A stretch of 64,000 bases of DNA from Sphaerosporella brunnea (lineage: Eukaryota > Ascomycota > Pezizomycetes > Pezizales > Pyronemataceae). A model generated the notes under the pieces. It did not search any database, was not told the origin of the DNA, and was given only the letters and a program-made list of their open reading frames with translations. Where the stretch lies: assembly GCA_008704415.1 (NCBI GenBank), contig VXIS01000189.1, forward strand, positions 1 to 64,000, given 5' to 3'. Positions 44,379-53,550 of this stretch are shown piece by piece. Within the stretch, counting starts at the first letter, position 1. Each line of letters opens with the position of its first letter. A program made the translations under genes and the position numbers.

Positions 44379-44972
44379 CTAGTCCAAAAGCCACAAAGCC
44401 GCCTCATAAGCCCTTTGAACCTCCTTCTCCATACGCGTGTCCACATCCCAGATCTTGTTGAACAATTCGATGATCTGCGACCCACCCGAGAAGACCGCTT
44501 CTACAGCCAGACTCAAGAACCCGAGCACGCGATCCGACAACGAGCCCCAGTAATCCGCGGCGGCATCGCGCTGGTCCTCGGGCAGTTTTTCGATGTACTC
44601 AATCGCCTTGTCCGTGGTTTGATCGATGCTCTTCGTGGATTCGGCCTTGAGGGCCAGCGCAGCTTCCCGGATCGCGTTCTTCAGCTCTGCTTTGGTCCTG
44701 CCGGGGGTCTGCAGAACGTCTCGGAACGTCTTGCTCAGCTTCTCGATCGCGGCTTTCTGGTCGTAGAGGCCAACGCGCCAGATTCCTTTGAGGTCCTGCC
44801 GCGCCTTGTCCGGGAGCGTGTCGGTGTATGCCGTGGTGTTCGAAGTGTATGTTGGTGCGGCCGAGGCGGCAAGGTAGACGCCAGTAGGCTCTTCGGTAAC
44901 CCTGGTGACGGTGTTTTCGAGGGCCTGCGTGAAGGCTCGTGCTTGGCCCAACAGCCTTTGCTGCCAAGTCAT
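44379..44972 (-). CDS. IEKLPExQRD-family protein, copy A
   Basis: Single-exon 197-aa ORF; the ATG at 44972 has the context GGAACCATGAC. It is mostly helical. An N-terminal basic helix (MTWQQRLLGQARAF) and a Thr-rich linker come first, then charged helices (AAIEKLSKTFRDVL, AELKNAIREAALAL), then TTDKAIEYIEKLPEDQRD-AAADYWG. The end is moderately hydrophobic (VLGFLSLAVEAVF, ALWLLD). The segment DxAIxxIEKLPExQRDxAADxWG is shared with the gene at 55674-56342 and nothing else in the window. No signal peptide. I know of no named family. The conserved helix pair followed by an amphipathic C terminus would suit a membrane-associating or oligomerising protein, but this is inference. Confidence 0.75.
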   Translation of the reverse strand: MTWQQRLLGQARAFTQALENTVTRVTEEPTGVYLAASAAPTYTSNTTAYTDTLPDKARQDLKGIWRVGLYDQKAAIEKLSKTFRDVLQTPGRTKAELKNAIREAALALKAESTKSIDQTTDKAIEYIEKLPEDQRDAAADYWGSLSDRVLGFLSLAVEAVFSGGSQIIELFNKIWDVDTRMEKEVQRAYEAALWLLD

Positions 44973-46375
44973 GGTTCCTGAGTTCTGTAACGTTTAATGG
45001 GCTGAGGATCAATCAATGGGACGGAGGGGAGTACCAGTTGAGAGATATGAATATGAAGACGTTTGCGAAGGGCACTAAATTGTGTCGAGGTTGAAATCCT
45101 GGCGAGTTTGGGGGAGACCGATGCGGTAGTGGTAAGTTTATTTATTTACCCACAGTTCGGCGGCTTGAGCTTGGGATCACAACACCGCGGTGCCGGAACT
45201 CGGGCCCAAGCATGTACCGATCCATTCCGGTTGCTTCGATTCCTGCTTGCAAGCTTGATTGCATATTTTAACCTGGACCGGAGTACGTAGGCACGCACGT
45301 AATTGTGTGCTCACGAATTGCGACGATCTGTAGGAGTCGACGAACATAGGTGCATATGTTTCTGCGAGGATCCAAGAGTGTCGACATGTCTCGGGCCGAT
45401 GCTAAATGCGGTTGTCGTTCAGCACATCGTTTTGATGATATGGAATGGCCGCGGAGTAACTGATCCCGCTCCCACATAACGGGCCGGCGGCAACAACTAC
45501 CGTGTCGCTGCAGAACTGGCAAGCAACATGGTCTCGAGCAGCTGAACGGGATGCAAGGAAAGCCACTCTCGTAAACCCGGAGGGGCTGATCTGAGACTGG
45601 GGGTTGTCTCACAAGCGTTGCGGCTACCTCGCTTCGCAATAGAACGTCACTCGCACTCTAACAGATAGGAGGTTTTTTGCGTGAATCATGGCCCAATGGG
45701 ACTGCGGAATTTCCGAAGGCTTGAGTGAGAAAATGGGACGAAAGGCGTCGAGCTCAACCTTATTGCGACTGCTTCTCAGCATTTCAGGATCCCCCAAGTT
45801 TCCACCACGAGGCACGAGCCCAAGAAAATTGGGATAGAAGCCCCTTCGGCCCACCAAAATTACTTTTTTCGGCGCTGAATACTATCTCAGTTTTCTGAAC
45901 GGTCAAGTGGCTATCCATGCTCTCTTCTCCGTTCGCCCCATTCTGCATTTCCATCACCTACATAACTCTACCCCGACAAACGATCGAGGCATCGCACATG
46001 AGACACCGAAAAAAGCAAAACAAGAGCAGCAAGTCCTCGGGGGAAAAAAAGCGCAGCTGAACAGCACTATCCGCCTATAATATATATGCATAAGGTGATG
46101 CACGAGGTGGAAAAAAAAAACAATTGTAAATCGGCGCTAAATAACAGATATTTCGCCAAAACATACACACAGCCCACGAAGAAGCGAGGAGATTCTCTTC
46201 CTGCTCGCACAGTTGAATTCCTCACATTATTGGCTTTCATTTGGCCCCTTATACGTCCAATTTGGTTGAGAACGAAGCGTTTGTTGATGTGGTGTTAACC
46301 CTAACCCTTCGGTTAGTTAGGTTCGTTACATGACGTGGTACGGCAACACTTTTGAGCTTTAAGTCTAAAAACAAG
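44973..46375. other. Intergenic
   Basis: An open minus frame at 45624-45857 (VGRRGFYPNFLGLVPRGG) has no recognisable product. At about 46300 TAACCCTAACCCTTCGGTTAG is a pair of telomere-type repeats within an inverted arrangement. Confidence 0.35.
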
Positions 46376-46392
46376 GATCTTTGTCGCGCTTT
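46376..46392. repeat. Target-site duplication of the LINE (3' side)
   Basis: GATCTTTGTCGCGCTTT, identical to 52925-52941. Confidence 0.95.
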
Positions 46393-46592
46393 TTTGTTTT
46401 AATCATCCTGTATTCGGCCGCTTGCGGCCATGACATGGGACTATATACATAAATCTACCCTTGGACCTCATGTGTCCACAGACGGGCGTGATTCAATAAG
46501 CATACCAAGGAAAGTCGTGTTCGATATTCAATGCGTGACAAAGGAAAGACAAAGGAAAGACAAAAGGAAAGCAAAGGGAAGAACAGGCGGGG

Positions 46593-49500
46593 TCATTCTT
46601 GTGGCTTCTCTGGCCACTTTCCTACATGCGTGCTCGACAGGAAGCCCAACAGGGCTTCCGTGCACCTAGCGTCTGCCAGGATCCTGGCCACCGGAGTGGG
46701 AGTCCTCTTCCAGACCTCCTTGCCGCCTACTTTCGTTGCCAGCCCTATGGCCTTCCATAGGGCTTCCTGCTCTTTCTTCCATCTTGCGCATCTCTTCAGG
46801 AGATGCTCCCTCGTCTGCTTGGGGGCCTTGCGGCACCACCAGCACTTGTCATCTGTCCGGCGGCCGGTCCACATCAGATATGGAGCGGTGGGTGCTTTGT
46901 TGAGCCGGAGTTGGAAGTATCTGGACGCCAGTGCTTTAGGAGCCTTGGCCGCAGTCTTGTCCCATTTAGCCTTACGCTTATAGTAGGCTTTGGCTTTGAT
47001 CTGGTGGCTCAGCCAGGCATTTCGGTCTTTCGTCCTGGCGTCGGTGACCAGGCGGCCAATGTGCGCCAGTGATGTGACCCCAACTGTGTGCGGCCTGTCC
47101 AGTCGGTCTCTTGCAGCGGCCTTGGCGACTTGGTCGGCCATTTCGTTGCCTGGGATGCCTTTGTGCCCGGGCACCCATCTGTACTCGGTGTTCCAGCCGA
47201 GCAGACGTAGCTCGTTTTCAGCTTGGCGGATTCGTGGTAGCAGCCATTGACCTGCCCCCGGGTCGCTGCGCCTCAGGCGTTTGAGTGCCGCTTGAGCGTC
47301 CACAAAGATGTAGACGGTTCCAGGCAGGTTCTGTGGGTCTTCTTGTTGGAGGCGTGATCTGACGTGGGCGCTTCTTGATGCCAGTTCTAGTCCAGCCGCA
47401 ATGCCGAACAGCTCTGCGTCATAGGCTTCCTTGTTGTTGCCAATGTAGCCACTGCTTCGGCACCACTCGTCGATAGTCATGCTAGTTCGTGCGACTGCGC
47501 CAAAGGCACAATGGCCGTCTTCCAAGCGTGATCCGTCCGTGTACACTGCCATGTGGTTTGTTGTGGGCTGTTCCAGTGACGAGGCCGTCAGCGCCGCAGT
47601 GTTTTCGTCCTCCTCAATGGAGACATGGCCGGTGGGGTGCTGGAGATTCGGTCGAGTCGGTTCTATGCCTGTGGGGTGTCCGGGGATGGTCACGGCCAAC
47701 TTGCCCATGATGTTGGGTGGCTGAGTTTCTGGGGCACTCCCACCAAAGGCGCTGCTTGCTATAAATCGGAGCAGGTCGTTGGTAGACTTGACTTCTGGCT
47801 GTCGGTTTCCGTTCATGTCGGTTGCGGCGTTCCACAGCCGGTTGCCGGCTGGGTTGTTGTCTGGAGCTGCAGCTAGGCGGGCTGCAAAGCGCCTACGTCT
47901 GTGGCGGAGGACAGTTTCGGCATCTGTCAGACCGGCTTCGCAGATGAGGGGTCCGATAGCTGTTGTCGGTAGGGCGCCCAGTAATGATCTGGCCTGCCTG
48001 TTGAACAGCTTCTGTATATCGGCAGTTCGTTCCTTCTGGCCGTCAAACCATAGTTCAGTTCCGTATAGAGCAACAGCTTGCACCGCTGCGATCTGGATCC
48101 GTCGTACGTTCTCGGTGCATAAACCCAGCCGGCCTGTTAGTGACCGGATCCTGGCTTCCGCGGATCTTGCCTTGCCCATTCTGACGTTATGATGATGCTG
48201 GAGGGTCAGTTTGGAATCCAAGAAGACTCCGAGCCATCGAGTCGCATGCTTATTATAGGGAACTTGCATGCCAGCCACAAAGACTTTCATGTCGGGAAGC
48301 CTCCGTTTCCGCGTTAGCAGGATTGCTTCGGTCTTAGCCACATCAAAGGCCACTGCGTTGGCGTCTGCCCATTTGAGGCTGGCGGTCGCGCAGCGGTCAA
48401 GCATGTTTGTGACGTCTGCTACTGTGTCTCCGGTAGCAACCCATGCGATGTCGTCTGCGTATGAAAGCGCGAAAGTGCTCTGGACGGCTCTTTCCACCTC
48501 CGGGAAGAGGCCTGAGAGGTATACCGCGAAAAGGACGGGCGAGATTGGGGATCCTTGTGGTAGCCCTGTCTTGATGTTGATCGTCTCGCTGAGTTGTCCT
48601 TCAACCTTCATCTGGACACGCCTGTTTTCCATGAAAGAGGCAGTCCATTTGATCAGGCTATGTGGTGCTCCCAGCTTGATGAGTCTGCGTATAAGCACGG
48701 CTTTAGATACATGGTCGAAGGCTCCTTTGACATCCATCAGTAGCGCGCCGACCATGCGTTTCTCCTGCCAAGCCTCTTGAGCGTGATCCATCAGAATTGC
48801 GACCGCATCCACGGCTGCTCTACCTCGTCTGCTGCCAAATTGGCCCTCATGCAGCCAGCCTTTTGACTCTGCGGCTTGAGTCAATCTGCTTGCGGCTACT
48901 CGCTCGATCACCTTGCCCAGGCAGCAAAGTAGGGAGATAACACGGTGAGCTCGGGCTTTGGAGTAATCGTCTTTGCCGGGTTTGGGTATGACGACGCCGA
49001 TGGCTTGGCGCCATGGCAGTGGCTGGTGACCTTGCCAGATGCACGCGCGTACAAGTCCTGTGATCCTGGTGGGGTCCCACTTGTAAGCTAGCCTGACGGC
49101 TGGAGGGCCCAGCTTGTCTGGGCCAGCAGCGGAGCTGGAGGCCTGCGCAAAGCACGCCTGCTCAACCTCTTCGTCTGTAACGTACGTGTCGTTGCTCAGT
49201 CCGTCAAGCTCTTGAGGGGACCAGTTGTCGGATGGAGGCTCGGGGAAGGCTTGGCGAGCCATCATGTCGCTCTTCTCCTTCGTGCTGGTGGCTATCCTGC
49301 CGTCCTGACCGGTGAGCGCACCCCCTTCAGTCATTGTGGGAGCGTTGTTAGTGTATCTTAAGGCCTTCCATGTGTCTTCCGGGCCGGCGTGTTGAAGAAA
49401 AGTCGTCCAGTGTACCCGTTTAGCTTTCCTGATAGCGCTTCTGAGAGCCCTGCGTGCATTCTTCACAGCCTGATGAGTGGTCCCTTGACGTCTGCGAAAG

Positions 49501-50456
49501 GATCGTTTGACCGCATTGAGTACACGGCGTAGTTCGTCGATGTCTGCGTTCCACCAGCGCTTAGAGCGTGCACATATGCGTAGCGGTTTGGCGTGCATCT
49601 GGAGGGTTTGGGTGATAGTCGCTGAAATCCAGGTGGCCTCCTGATCAAGGGCTGTTGTTGGGGCGTCGAGCTGTACCACCGGTCTGTTTGTAGCCAGTTC
49701 TCTCCACGTATCTTCGGCATCCTTTGACTGTTTTTCCGTCATACCGTTGATGTCCCAGCCAGTAACCTCTGTGTTGGTTTGGTTGGAGCAGTTGGGTTTA
49801 TCCTCAAGGCATGACCACATTATTAGCTGGTGGTCAGAGCCCGTCTCGAGATCGGGCTGGTCTATAATCCAGTTGCTGACAATCATGTTCTTTGACAGTG
49901 TGAGGTCTAGAATGGCTGGCTGTGCTCCGCGGTCGCACGTGGGGGTGTCGTCGTTCCAGACGGTCAGCTTGTGGTGGTCAATGAGTGTCTCAAGCCAACC
50001 GCTATTGCGGTTGGTTTGGCAGGTTGGGTCCCAGCGTACGCTATGCGCATTGAAGTCGCCTGCTAGGATGACCTTATCTGAGTCCATAATGGCGGCCCAA
50101 TTTTCCGTGCGGCTGGGCCTTTGGCTAGTGAAGGCATTGTTGACGACGTTGATTTTGAACTGATCATAGACGTTGATAATGCGGCATTTTGCGCCGGATG
50201 GTGCGGTTGCGTCGATGACCATGACGTCACCCGCGCTGGATACCAACTGAGATTGAACAGTGAAGTTGGTCTTGGAGTCGGTGCGTATAGCAGCCCAGGT
50301 CCTGCCTGAGCCATATATCCGGAAGGCTTGGTGTGATACACGATAAGCTGGGGGTTCCTGCAGGAGCACCAAATCCGTTTTGTTGTGCACCGCGATTTCT
50401 AAGCAGGCCTGCAGCACCGGGCCGGACCTGTTTACATTATGTTGGATGCATCGCAT
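46593..50456 (-). CDS. LINE ORF2: endonuclease-reverse transcriptase-RNase H
   Basis: 1287 aa, intact. Residues 1-230 are an exonuclease-endonuclease-phosphatase fold (MRCIQHNVNRSG, LLQEPPAY, GDFNAHSVRWD, SDHQLIMW). Residues about 450-750 are reverse transcriptase (CCLGKVIERVAASRL, FGSRRGRAAVDAV, LLMDVKGAFDHV, GLPQGSPISPVLF, and the catalytic SYADDIAWVA). Residues about 960-1110 are RNase H (VYTDGS, AYDAELFGIAAGLE, IFVDAQAAL, WVPGHKGIPGNEMAD), with all four acidic positions in place. A CCHC motif (CWWCRKAPKQTREHLLKRC) lies near the end. The product nicks target DNA and primes reverse transcription from the nick. The ATG overlaps the ORF1 stop (TAATG), suggesting translation by termination-reinitiation as reported for the insect LINE SART1. 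Confidence 0.97.
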   Translation of the reverse strand: MRCIQHNVNRSGPVLQACLEIAVHNKTDLVLLQEPPAYRVSHQAFRIYGSGRTWAAIRTDSKTNFTVQSQLVSSAGDVMVIDATAPSGAKCRIINVYDQFKINVVNNAFTSQRPSRTENWAAIMDSDKVILAGDFNAHSVRWDPTCQTNRNSGWLETLIDHHKLTVWNDDTPTCDRGAQPAILDLTLSKNMIVSNWIIDQPDLETGSDHQLIMWSCLEDKPNCSNQTNTEVTGWDINGMTEKQSKDAEDTWRELATNRPVVQLDAPTTALDQEATWISATITQTLQMHAKPLRICARSKRWWNADIDELRRVLNAVKRSFRRRQGTTHQAVKNARRALRSAIRKAKRVHWTTFLQHAGPEDTWKALRYTNNAPTMTEGGALTGQDGRIATSTKEKSDMMARQAFPEPPSDNWSPQELDGLSNDTYVTDEEVEQACFAQASSSAAGPDKLGPPAVRLAYKWDPTRITGLVRACIWQGHQPLPWRQAIGVVIPKPGKDDYSKARAHRVISLLCCLGKVIERVAASRLTQAAESKGWLHEGQFGSRRGRAAVDAVAILMDHAQEAWQEKRMVGALLMDVKGAFDHVSKAVLIRRLIKLGAPHSLIKWTASFMENRRVQMKVEGQLSETINIKTGLPQGSPISPVLFAVYLSGLFPEVERAVQSTFALSYADDIAWVATGDTVADVTNMLDRCATASLKWADANAVAFDVAKTEAILLTRKRRLPDMKVFVAGMQVPYNKHATRWLGVFLDSKLTLQHHHNVRMGKARSAEARIRSLTGRLGLCTENVRRIQIAAVQAVALYGTELWFDGQKERTADIQKLFNRQARSLLGALPTTAIGPLICEAGLTDAETVLRHRRRRFAARLAAAPDNNPAGNRLWNAATDMNGNRQPEVKSTNDLLRFIASSAFGGSAPETQPPNIMGKLAVTIPGHPTGIEPTRPNLQHPTGHVSIEEDENTAALTASSLEQPTTNHMAVYTDGSRLEDGHCAFGAVARTSMTIDEWCRSSGYIGNNKEAYDAELFGIAAGLELASRSAHVRSRLQQEDPQNLPGTVYIFVDAQAALKRLRRSDPGAGQWLLPRIRQAENELRLLGWNTEYRWVPGHKGIPGNEMADQVAKAAARDRLDRPHTVGVTSLAHIGRLVTDARTKDRNAWLSHQIKAKAYYKRKAKWDKTAAKAPKALASRYFQLRLNKAPTAPYLMWTGRRTDDKCWWCRKAPKQTREHLLKRCARWKKEQEALWKAIGLATKVGGKEVWKRTPTPVARILADARCTEALLGFLSSTHVGKWPEKPQE

Positions 50457-50458
50457 TA
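50454..50458 (-). promoter_or_regulatory. TAATG stop-start overlap between LINE ORF1 and ORF2
   Basis: On the minus strand the ORF1 stop TAA and the ORF2 ATG share one A. This arrangement lets a terminating ribosome restart on ORF2 without scanning. Confidence 0.85.
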
Positions 50459-52741
50459 TAATTGTTCCTCTCCGGTCGTGGCCGGGACTAACTTAGAGGT
50501 TGTCGGGTCTACCACATCGGGCATGGCGTCATCTATGCCAAGGTCCGCTGCACTCGCACCATTGGTGGTGGTTAGCTGGGAGATCAGCCGTGGTCGTGGG
50601 GTGTCCTTCAGAGTGATGATGGCGGCCTTTGCCGCTTGGCTTGGTGCTATCTCTCTGGGTCTAGCGGAAGCGTCGCCAGCAGATGCATGGTCGTTGATGC
50701 TCGGCCCCGTTGGCGTAGCCTTTGCTTTTTTCCTCGCCTCCTTCTTCTTGGGGCATATGTCGTTCAACGCAGAATGCTTGCCGTTGCAGTTCGGGCACTT
50801 AAGGGTCGCCACGGAGTGTTTGCATTCGCGGCCGGGTTTCTTGTCGCACTCAGCGCAGCCGGTGATGTTGCACTTGTGGGTGGTGGTAAGGTGCGAACCG
50901 CTGCAGTGCGCGCACTTGGGTGGGGCTTGTATCCTCTTGTGGCCACAGTTGAGTGACAAGTGGCCCCAGCCTGAGCAGTGATCGCAGAAGGCGTCAGGAC
51001 CTGCTTTTAGGTATGGTTCCGCCTTCAGGCAGCGTCCCGCGAGAAGCAGACCCTTTTGGATGGCGTGCATAGCGGTGCCGCGGTCTTTGACGGCGAAGGT
51101 GACAGAGGAGGCCCGTATGTTGCCGTCTCTGGTGCGTTGTTGGACTAGAGCCTCAGGGACCAGCCAGCGGACCATCATTGGGATGTCCAGGCCGTCATTA
51201 TCGGTCATCAGGTCCCGCTTGAGCGTGTCGAGCTTACCGATGTAGCGTTGAGTGTCTACGCCGTGGAGCTTGATTCTTGTCCATTCCTCATTCGGGCTTA
51301 CAGCCACTATGGCCGAGTCCAGCCGTCTTGCCGCAGCTAGGATGGTGTCGCTGAAGGTGCAAACCTGTACAGCAGTTGCCGAGGGGTATGACAGGGCGGT
51401 GACTGTGCCTTTCCGATTCTGGGTTATCTTGGCCAGACGGATGAAGCCAGGAGCTCGTTTAGCGGCCAGCGCGTCGTTGATAGCTCGAACCAGGTTGGAG
51501 CCATAGCTGGCGTTGACGGGGTGCTGCGAGGCACCTTCCTCACGGGCTAGGATGATTGTCCGTGCTCTGTCGGGGACGTCTTTCTCGGCTGGTTTAAGGG
51601 CGGCGATCGGGGTGCCAGTGGCGAGGAGAGCTGTTGTATTGGGGGCCCTGTGGGCCTTCTTCTTGACGACCGCTGTACAGGACCCGTCCGCCCTAGAGGT
51701 GTCGGCCTTGCTTGGTTTGTCTGCCGCCTTGAAGGTGCTTGGTTTCGATGCAGGGCCCGCCTTGAGTTCCTGTATCTTGGTGGGGTTAGTTGCGTTGTTG
51801 GCACGATTGGCCCTTGCTGCAGCCGTGGCTGAACGTTGAAGGATCTTCGGGGGCCTATTCTGTTCCGTCTGGTGGGGTTGGTTGTCGGTCTTGGGGAGTG
51901 CGTGCTGGGATGCTGCGAGGGACTCTTCCTCCCTTGGTCGGACTAGCTGGGCTAGCAGTTGGAGCTCCACGGCGTGTTCTTCTTCGGTCCTGTTCATGAC
52001 TTCTGCCTCCTCCTCTTCACTCATCCACTCCATTGATGCGCTCGGTTGGGATGCTGTAGCTGGAGTCGGAGCTACAACTGCCTTGTGTTTGGAGGCGGGG
52101 GGGCTGTGCGTTTCAGGGCTGACCGTGCCCTGAGACGTTGCTTGTACAGTTGGCCGTTGCTGTGCTGCGACCACGCGTTCTAGTTCCTCCACCTTCGCGA
52201 CAAGCGGTCCGGTGATGTCGGCGATCATTTGGAGCACGCGGTTTGCGTGCGTCTCGAAGTCAGAGCTCAGTTGGTTCAGGTGGCCGGTTAGGGCCTCCCT
52301 GATGGTGTCGCGGATAGTGGAGTCCACCAACCTGACGTAGCTGAGCGCTTCTTCGAATCGCCGTTTCTTGGGTTGTGCAGGTGGGCTGTCGAACGTGGTG
52401 GGGGTGCTTGAAAAGATCGAGTCCATTGTCGGCCTGGGGGTGTGATCTTTCAGGCCACGCGTCATGGCGCGAGTCATGCGTGGCGCACCTAGTGCGCCCG
52501 GAGTAGGTGGGGTCGGGTCTGGAGCGGCAGGGCTGGTCTGGGGTTCGGCGGGCGTCATGGCGACGGGCAGGGGCGATGGTGCGGCGGGTGCGGGCACCGG
52601 CGTCGGGGTCAAAATTGGTTCGGACCACTGGGACGCGCCTTGTAGGTCCATCACTATGTCTTCTGCGTCGTTTGCGTCGCCCATTTGGGACGACGCGATC
52701 GGGTCGGCCGGGTCCTCAAAGGGGTGCGCGGCGTTGGTCAT
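50456..52741 (-). CDS. LINE ORF1: nucleic-acid-binding Gag-like protein
   Basis: 761 aa, intact. The N-terminal half is Pro/Ala/Thr-rich and probably disordered (APAAPSPLPVAMTPAEPQTS). A helical stretch near residues 130-200 (LSYVRLVDSTIRDTIREAL, ITGPLVAKVEELERVV) may self-associate. Residues about 480-600 form a conserved folded region (PNEEWTRIKLHGV, MMVRWLVPEALV, FAVKDRGTAMHAI). Next is a run of zinc knuckles (CDHCSGWGHLSLNC, then CAHCSGSHLTTTHKC, a CAECDKKPGREC pair and CPNCNGKHSALNDIC). It coats the LINE RNA to form the transposition particle. The ATG at 52741 is the first in a long open frame and leaves a 183-nt leader. Confidence 0.93.
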   Translation of the reverse strand: MTNAAHPFEDPADPIASSQMGDANDAEDIVMDLQGASQWSEPILTPTPVPAPAAPSPLPVAMTPAEPQTSPAAPDPTPPTPGALGAPRMTRAMTRGLKDHTPRPTMDSIFSSTPTTFDSPPAQPKKRRFEEALSYVRLVDSTIRDTIREALTGHLNQLSSDFETHANRVLQMIADITGPLVAKVEELERVVAAQQRPTVQATSQGTVSPETHSPPASKHKAVVAPTPATASQPSASMEWMSEEEEAEVMNRTEEEHAVELQLLAQLVRPREEESLAASQHALPKTDNQPHQTEQNRPPKILQRSATAAARANRANNATNPTKIQELKAGPASKPSTFKAADKPSKADTSRADGSCTAVVKKKAHRAPNTTALLATGTPIAALKPAEKDVPDRARTIILAREEGASQHPVNASYGSNLVRAINDALAAKRAPGFIRLAKITQNRKGTVTALSYPSATAVQVCTFSDTILAAARRLDSAIVAVSPNEEWTRIKLHGVDTQRYIGKLDTLKRDLMTDNDGLDIPMMVRWLVPEALVQQRTRDGNIRASSVTFAVKDRGTAMHAIQKGLLLAGRCLKAEPYLKAGPDAFCDHCSGWGHLSLNCGHKRIQAPPKCAHCSGSHLTTTHKCNITGCAECDKKPGRECKHSVATLKCPNCNGKHSALNDICPKKKEARKKAKATPTGPSINDHASAGDASARPREIAPSQAAKAAIITLKDTPRPRLISQLTTTNGASAADLGIDDAMPDVVDPTTSKLVPATTGEEQL

Positions 52742-52924
52742 GGCAGCCGTGACTGCGTTCGTAGCGACGGCTACGGCTCGCTTGTGGCCTTTTTGTTCTG
52801 CGCCCGTGGGCGTGAAGCGGGAGAGTTTTTCGCGATCGGGGTTTTGTCCAATAAGGGAGAGACACGTATCGGCTTGGCGTTACCGAGCGCGATGCGTGTG
52901 AGGTGTGGGTCGGTTGCGTGAGTT

Positions 52925-52941
52925 GATCTTTGTCGCGCTTT
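52925..52941. repeat. Target-site duplication of the LINE (5' side)
   Basis: GATCTTTGTCGCGCTTT, identical to 46376-46392; it fixes the LINE 5' end at 52924. Confidence 0.95.
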
Positions 52942-53099
52942 GTCTACTTGGTAATAGGTGTCGGAGATGGTAGTGGGGTATCTGTAGATGTACTGACTGC
53001 GACGCCACCTGCACACGCGAGGCGGCCACCTACTTCAGGCACAACGGTATGGTTTACAGCGCGGTCTTTAGAATAGCAGGGCTAATTTCACAGAAATCA

Positions 53100-53550
53100 T
53101 GGCGGTCAATAAATCGAGGAAGCGCGCCAGCAAGCGTGCCGGCAAGCGAGCTACTGCACCCACCATCAACCCCCAGCCTGTGGTTCGCCCAATCGTCCCA
53201 GGTGGCCACAAGGAAACTGCGGGGACTGACCGGTGAGTGTCCTTTTACCTTTTCCAGCAAAAATAATGAGCGAGCCATCACCATCCATGTGAAGGCGATT
53301 GTGAAGAAAGGGAGAGCCTACTATGCGGACAAGAAGAAGGGGGTTGGGTTCTGGGATGCCCATAATAAATACTATGAGGACAAAATGGAGCAGAGAGGTA
53401 AATACAACGTGAATATGTAAACATATAAGCTGTGCCTAACTGAAAATAGCGAGCACGGAGGCCAAGAAAAAAGAAAGTCAGGCGAAATATAGAGAAAAGC
53501 ACAGGGAGGAAATCCGGGAGAGAGTAAAGTTAAGTCAGGCTAGCTCATGA
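53100..53550 (+). CDS. Small, highly basic hypothetical protein
   Basis: Model: exon 1 53100-53232 (ATG in CAGAAATCATGGC), a 25-nt putative intron, exon 2 53258-53397, a 52-nt intron with GTAAAT...CCTAAC...TAG, exon 3 53450-53550. The product is about 124 aa. Exon 1 is Lys/Arg/Ala-rich (NKSRKRASKRAGKRATA). Exon 2 contains AIVKKGRAYYADKKKGVGFW and YYEDKMEQR. Exon 3 is a charged helix (AKYREKHREEIRERVK). It is probably nuclear or nucleic-acid binding. The second intron is convincing; the 25-nt first one is abnormally short, and a frameshift is the alternative. The LINE inserted about 160 bp upstream of the ATG. Confidence 0.55.

Larger units (their letters stand above)
46393..52924 (-). mobile_element. 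Full-length Tad1-like LINE retrotransposon
   Basis: A 6.5-kb non-LTR element on the minus strand, bounded by an exact 17-bp target-site duplication. It has a 5' leader of about 183 nt, ORF1 (52741-50456), ORF2 (50456-46593), a short 3' UTR with a (CTTTC)n-like patch, and an A-rich tail (GATTAAAACAAAAAA). Both ORFs are uninterrupted and overlap by one base as TAATG. Domain order (zinc-knuckle ORF1; EN, RT, RNase H, CCHC in ORF2) is that of the Tad1 clade of fungal LINEs. Intact frames and an exact duplication indicate a recent insertion that may be active. Confidence 0.95.

Noticed and set aside
46503..46983. Plus-strand open frames over the LINE
   Set aside because: They are antisense shadows of ORF2, which carries all catalytic motifs.
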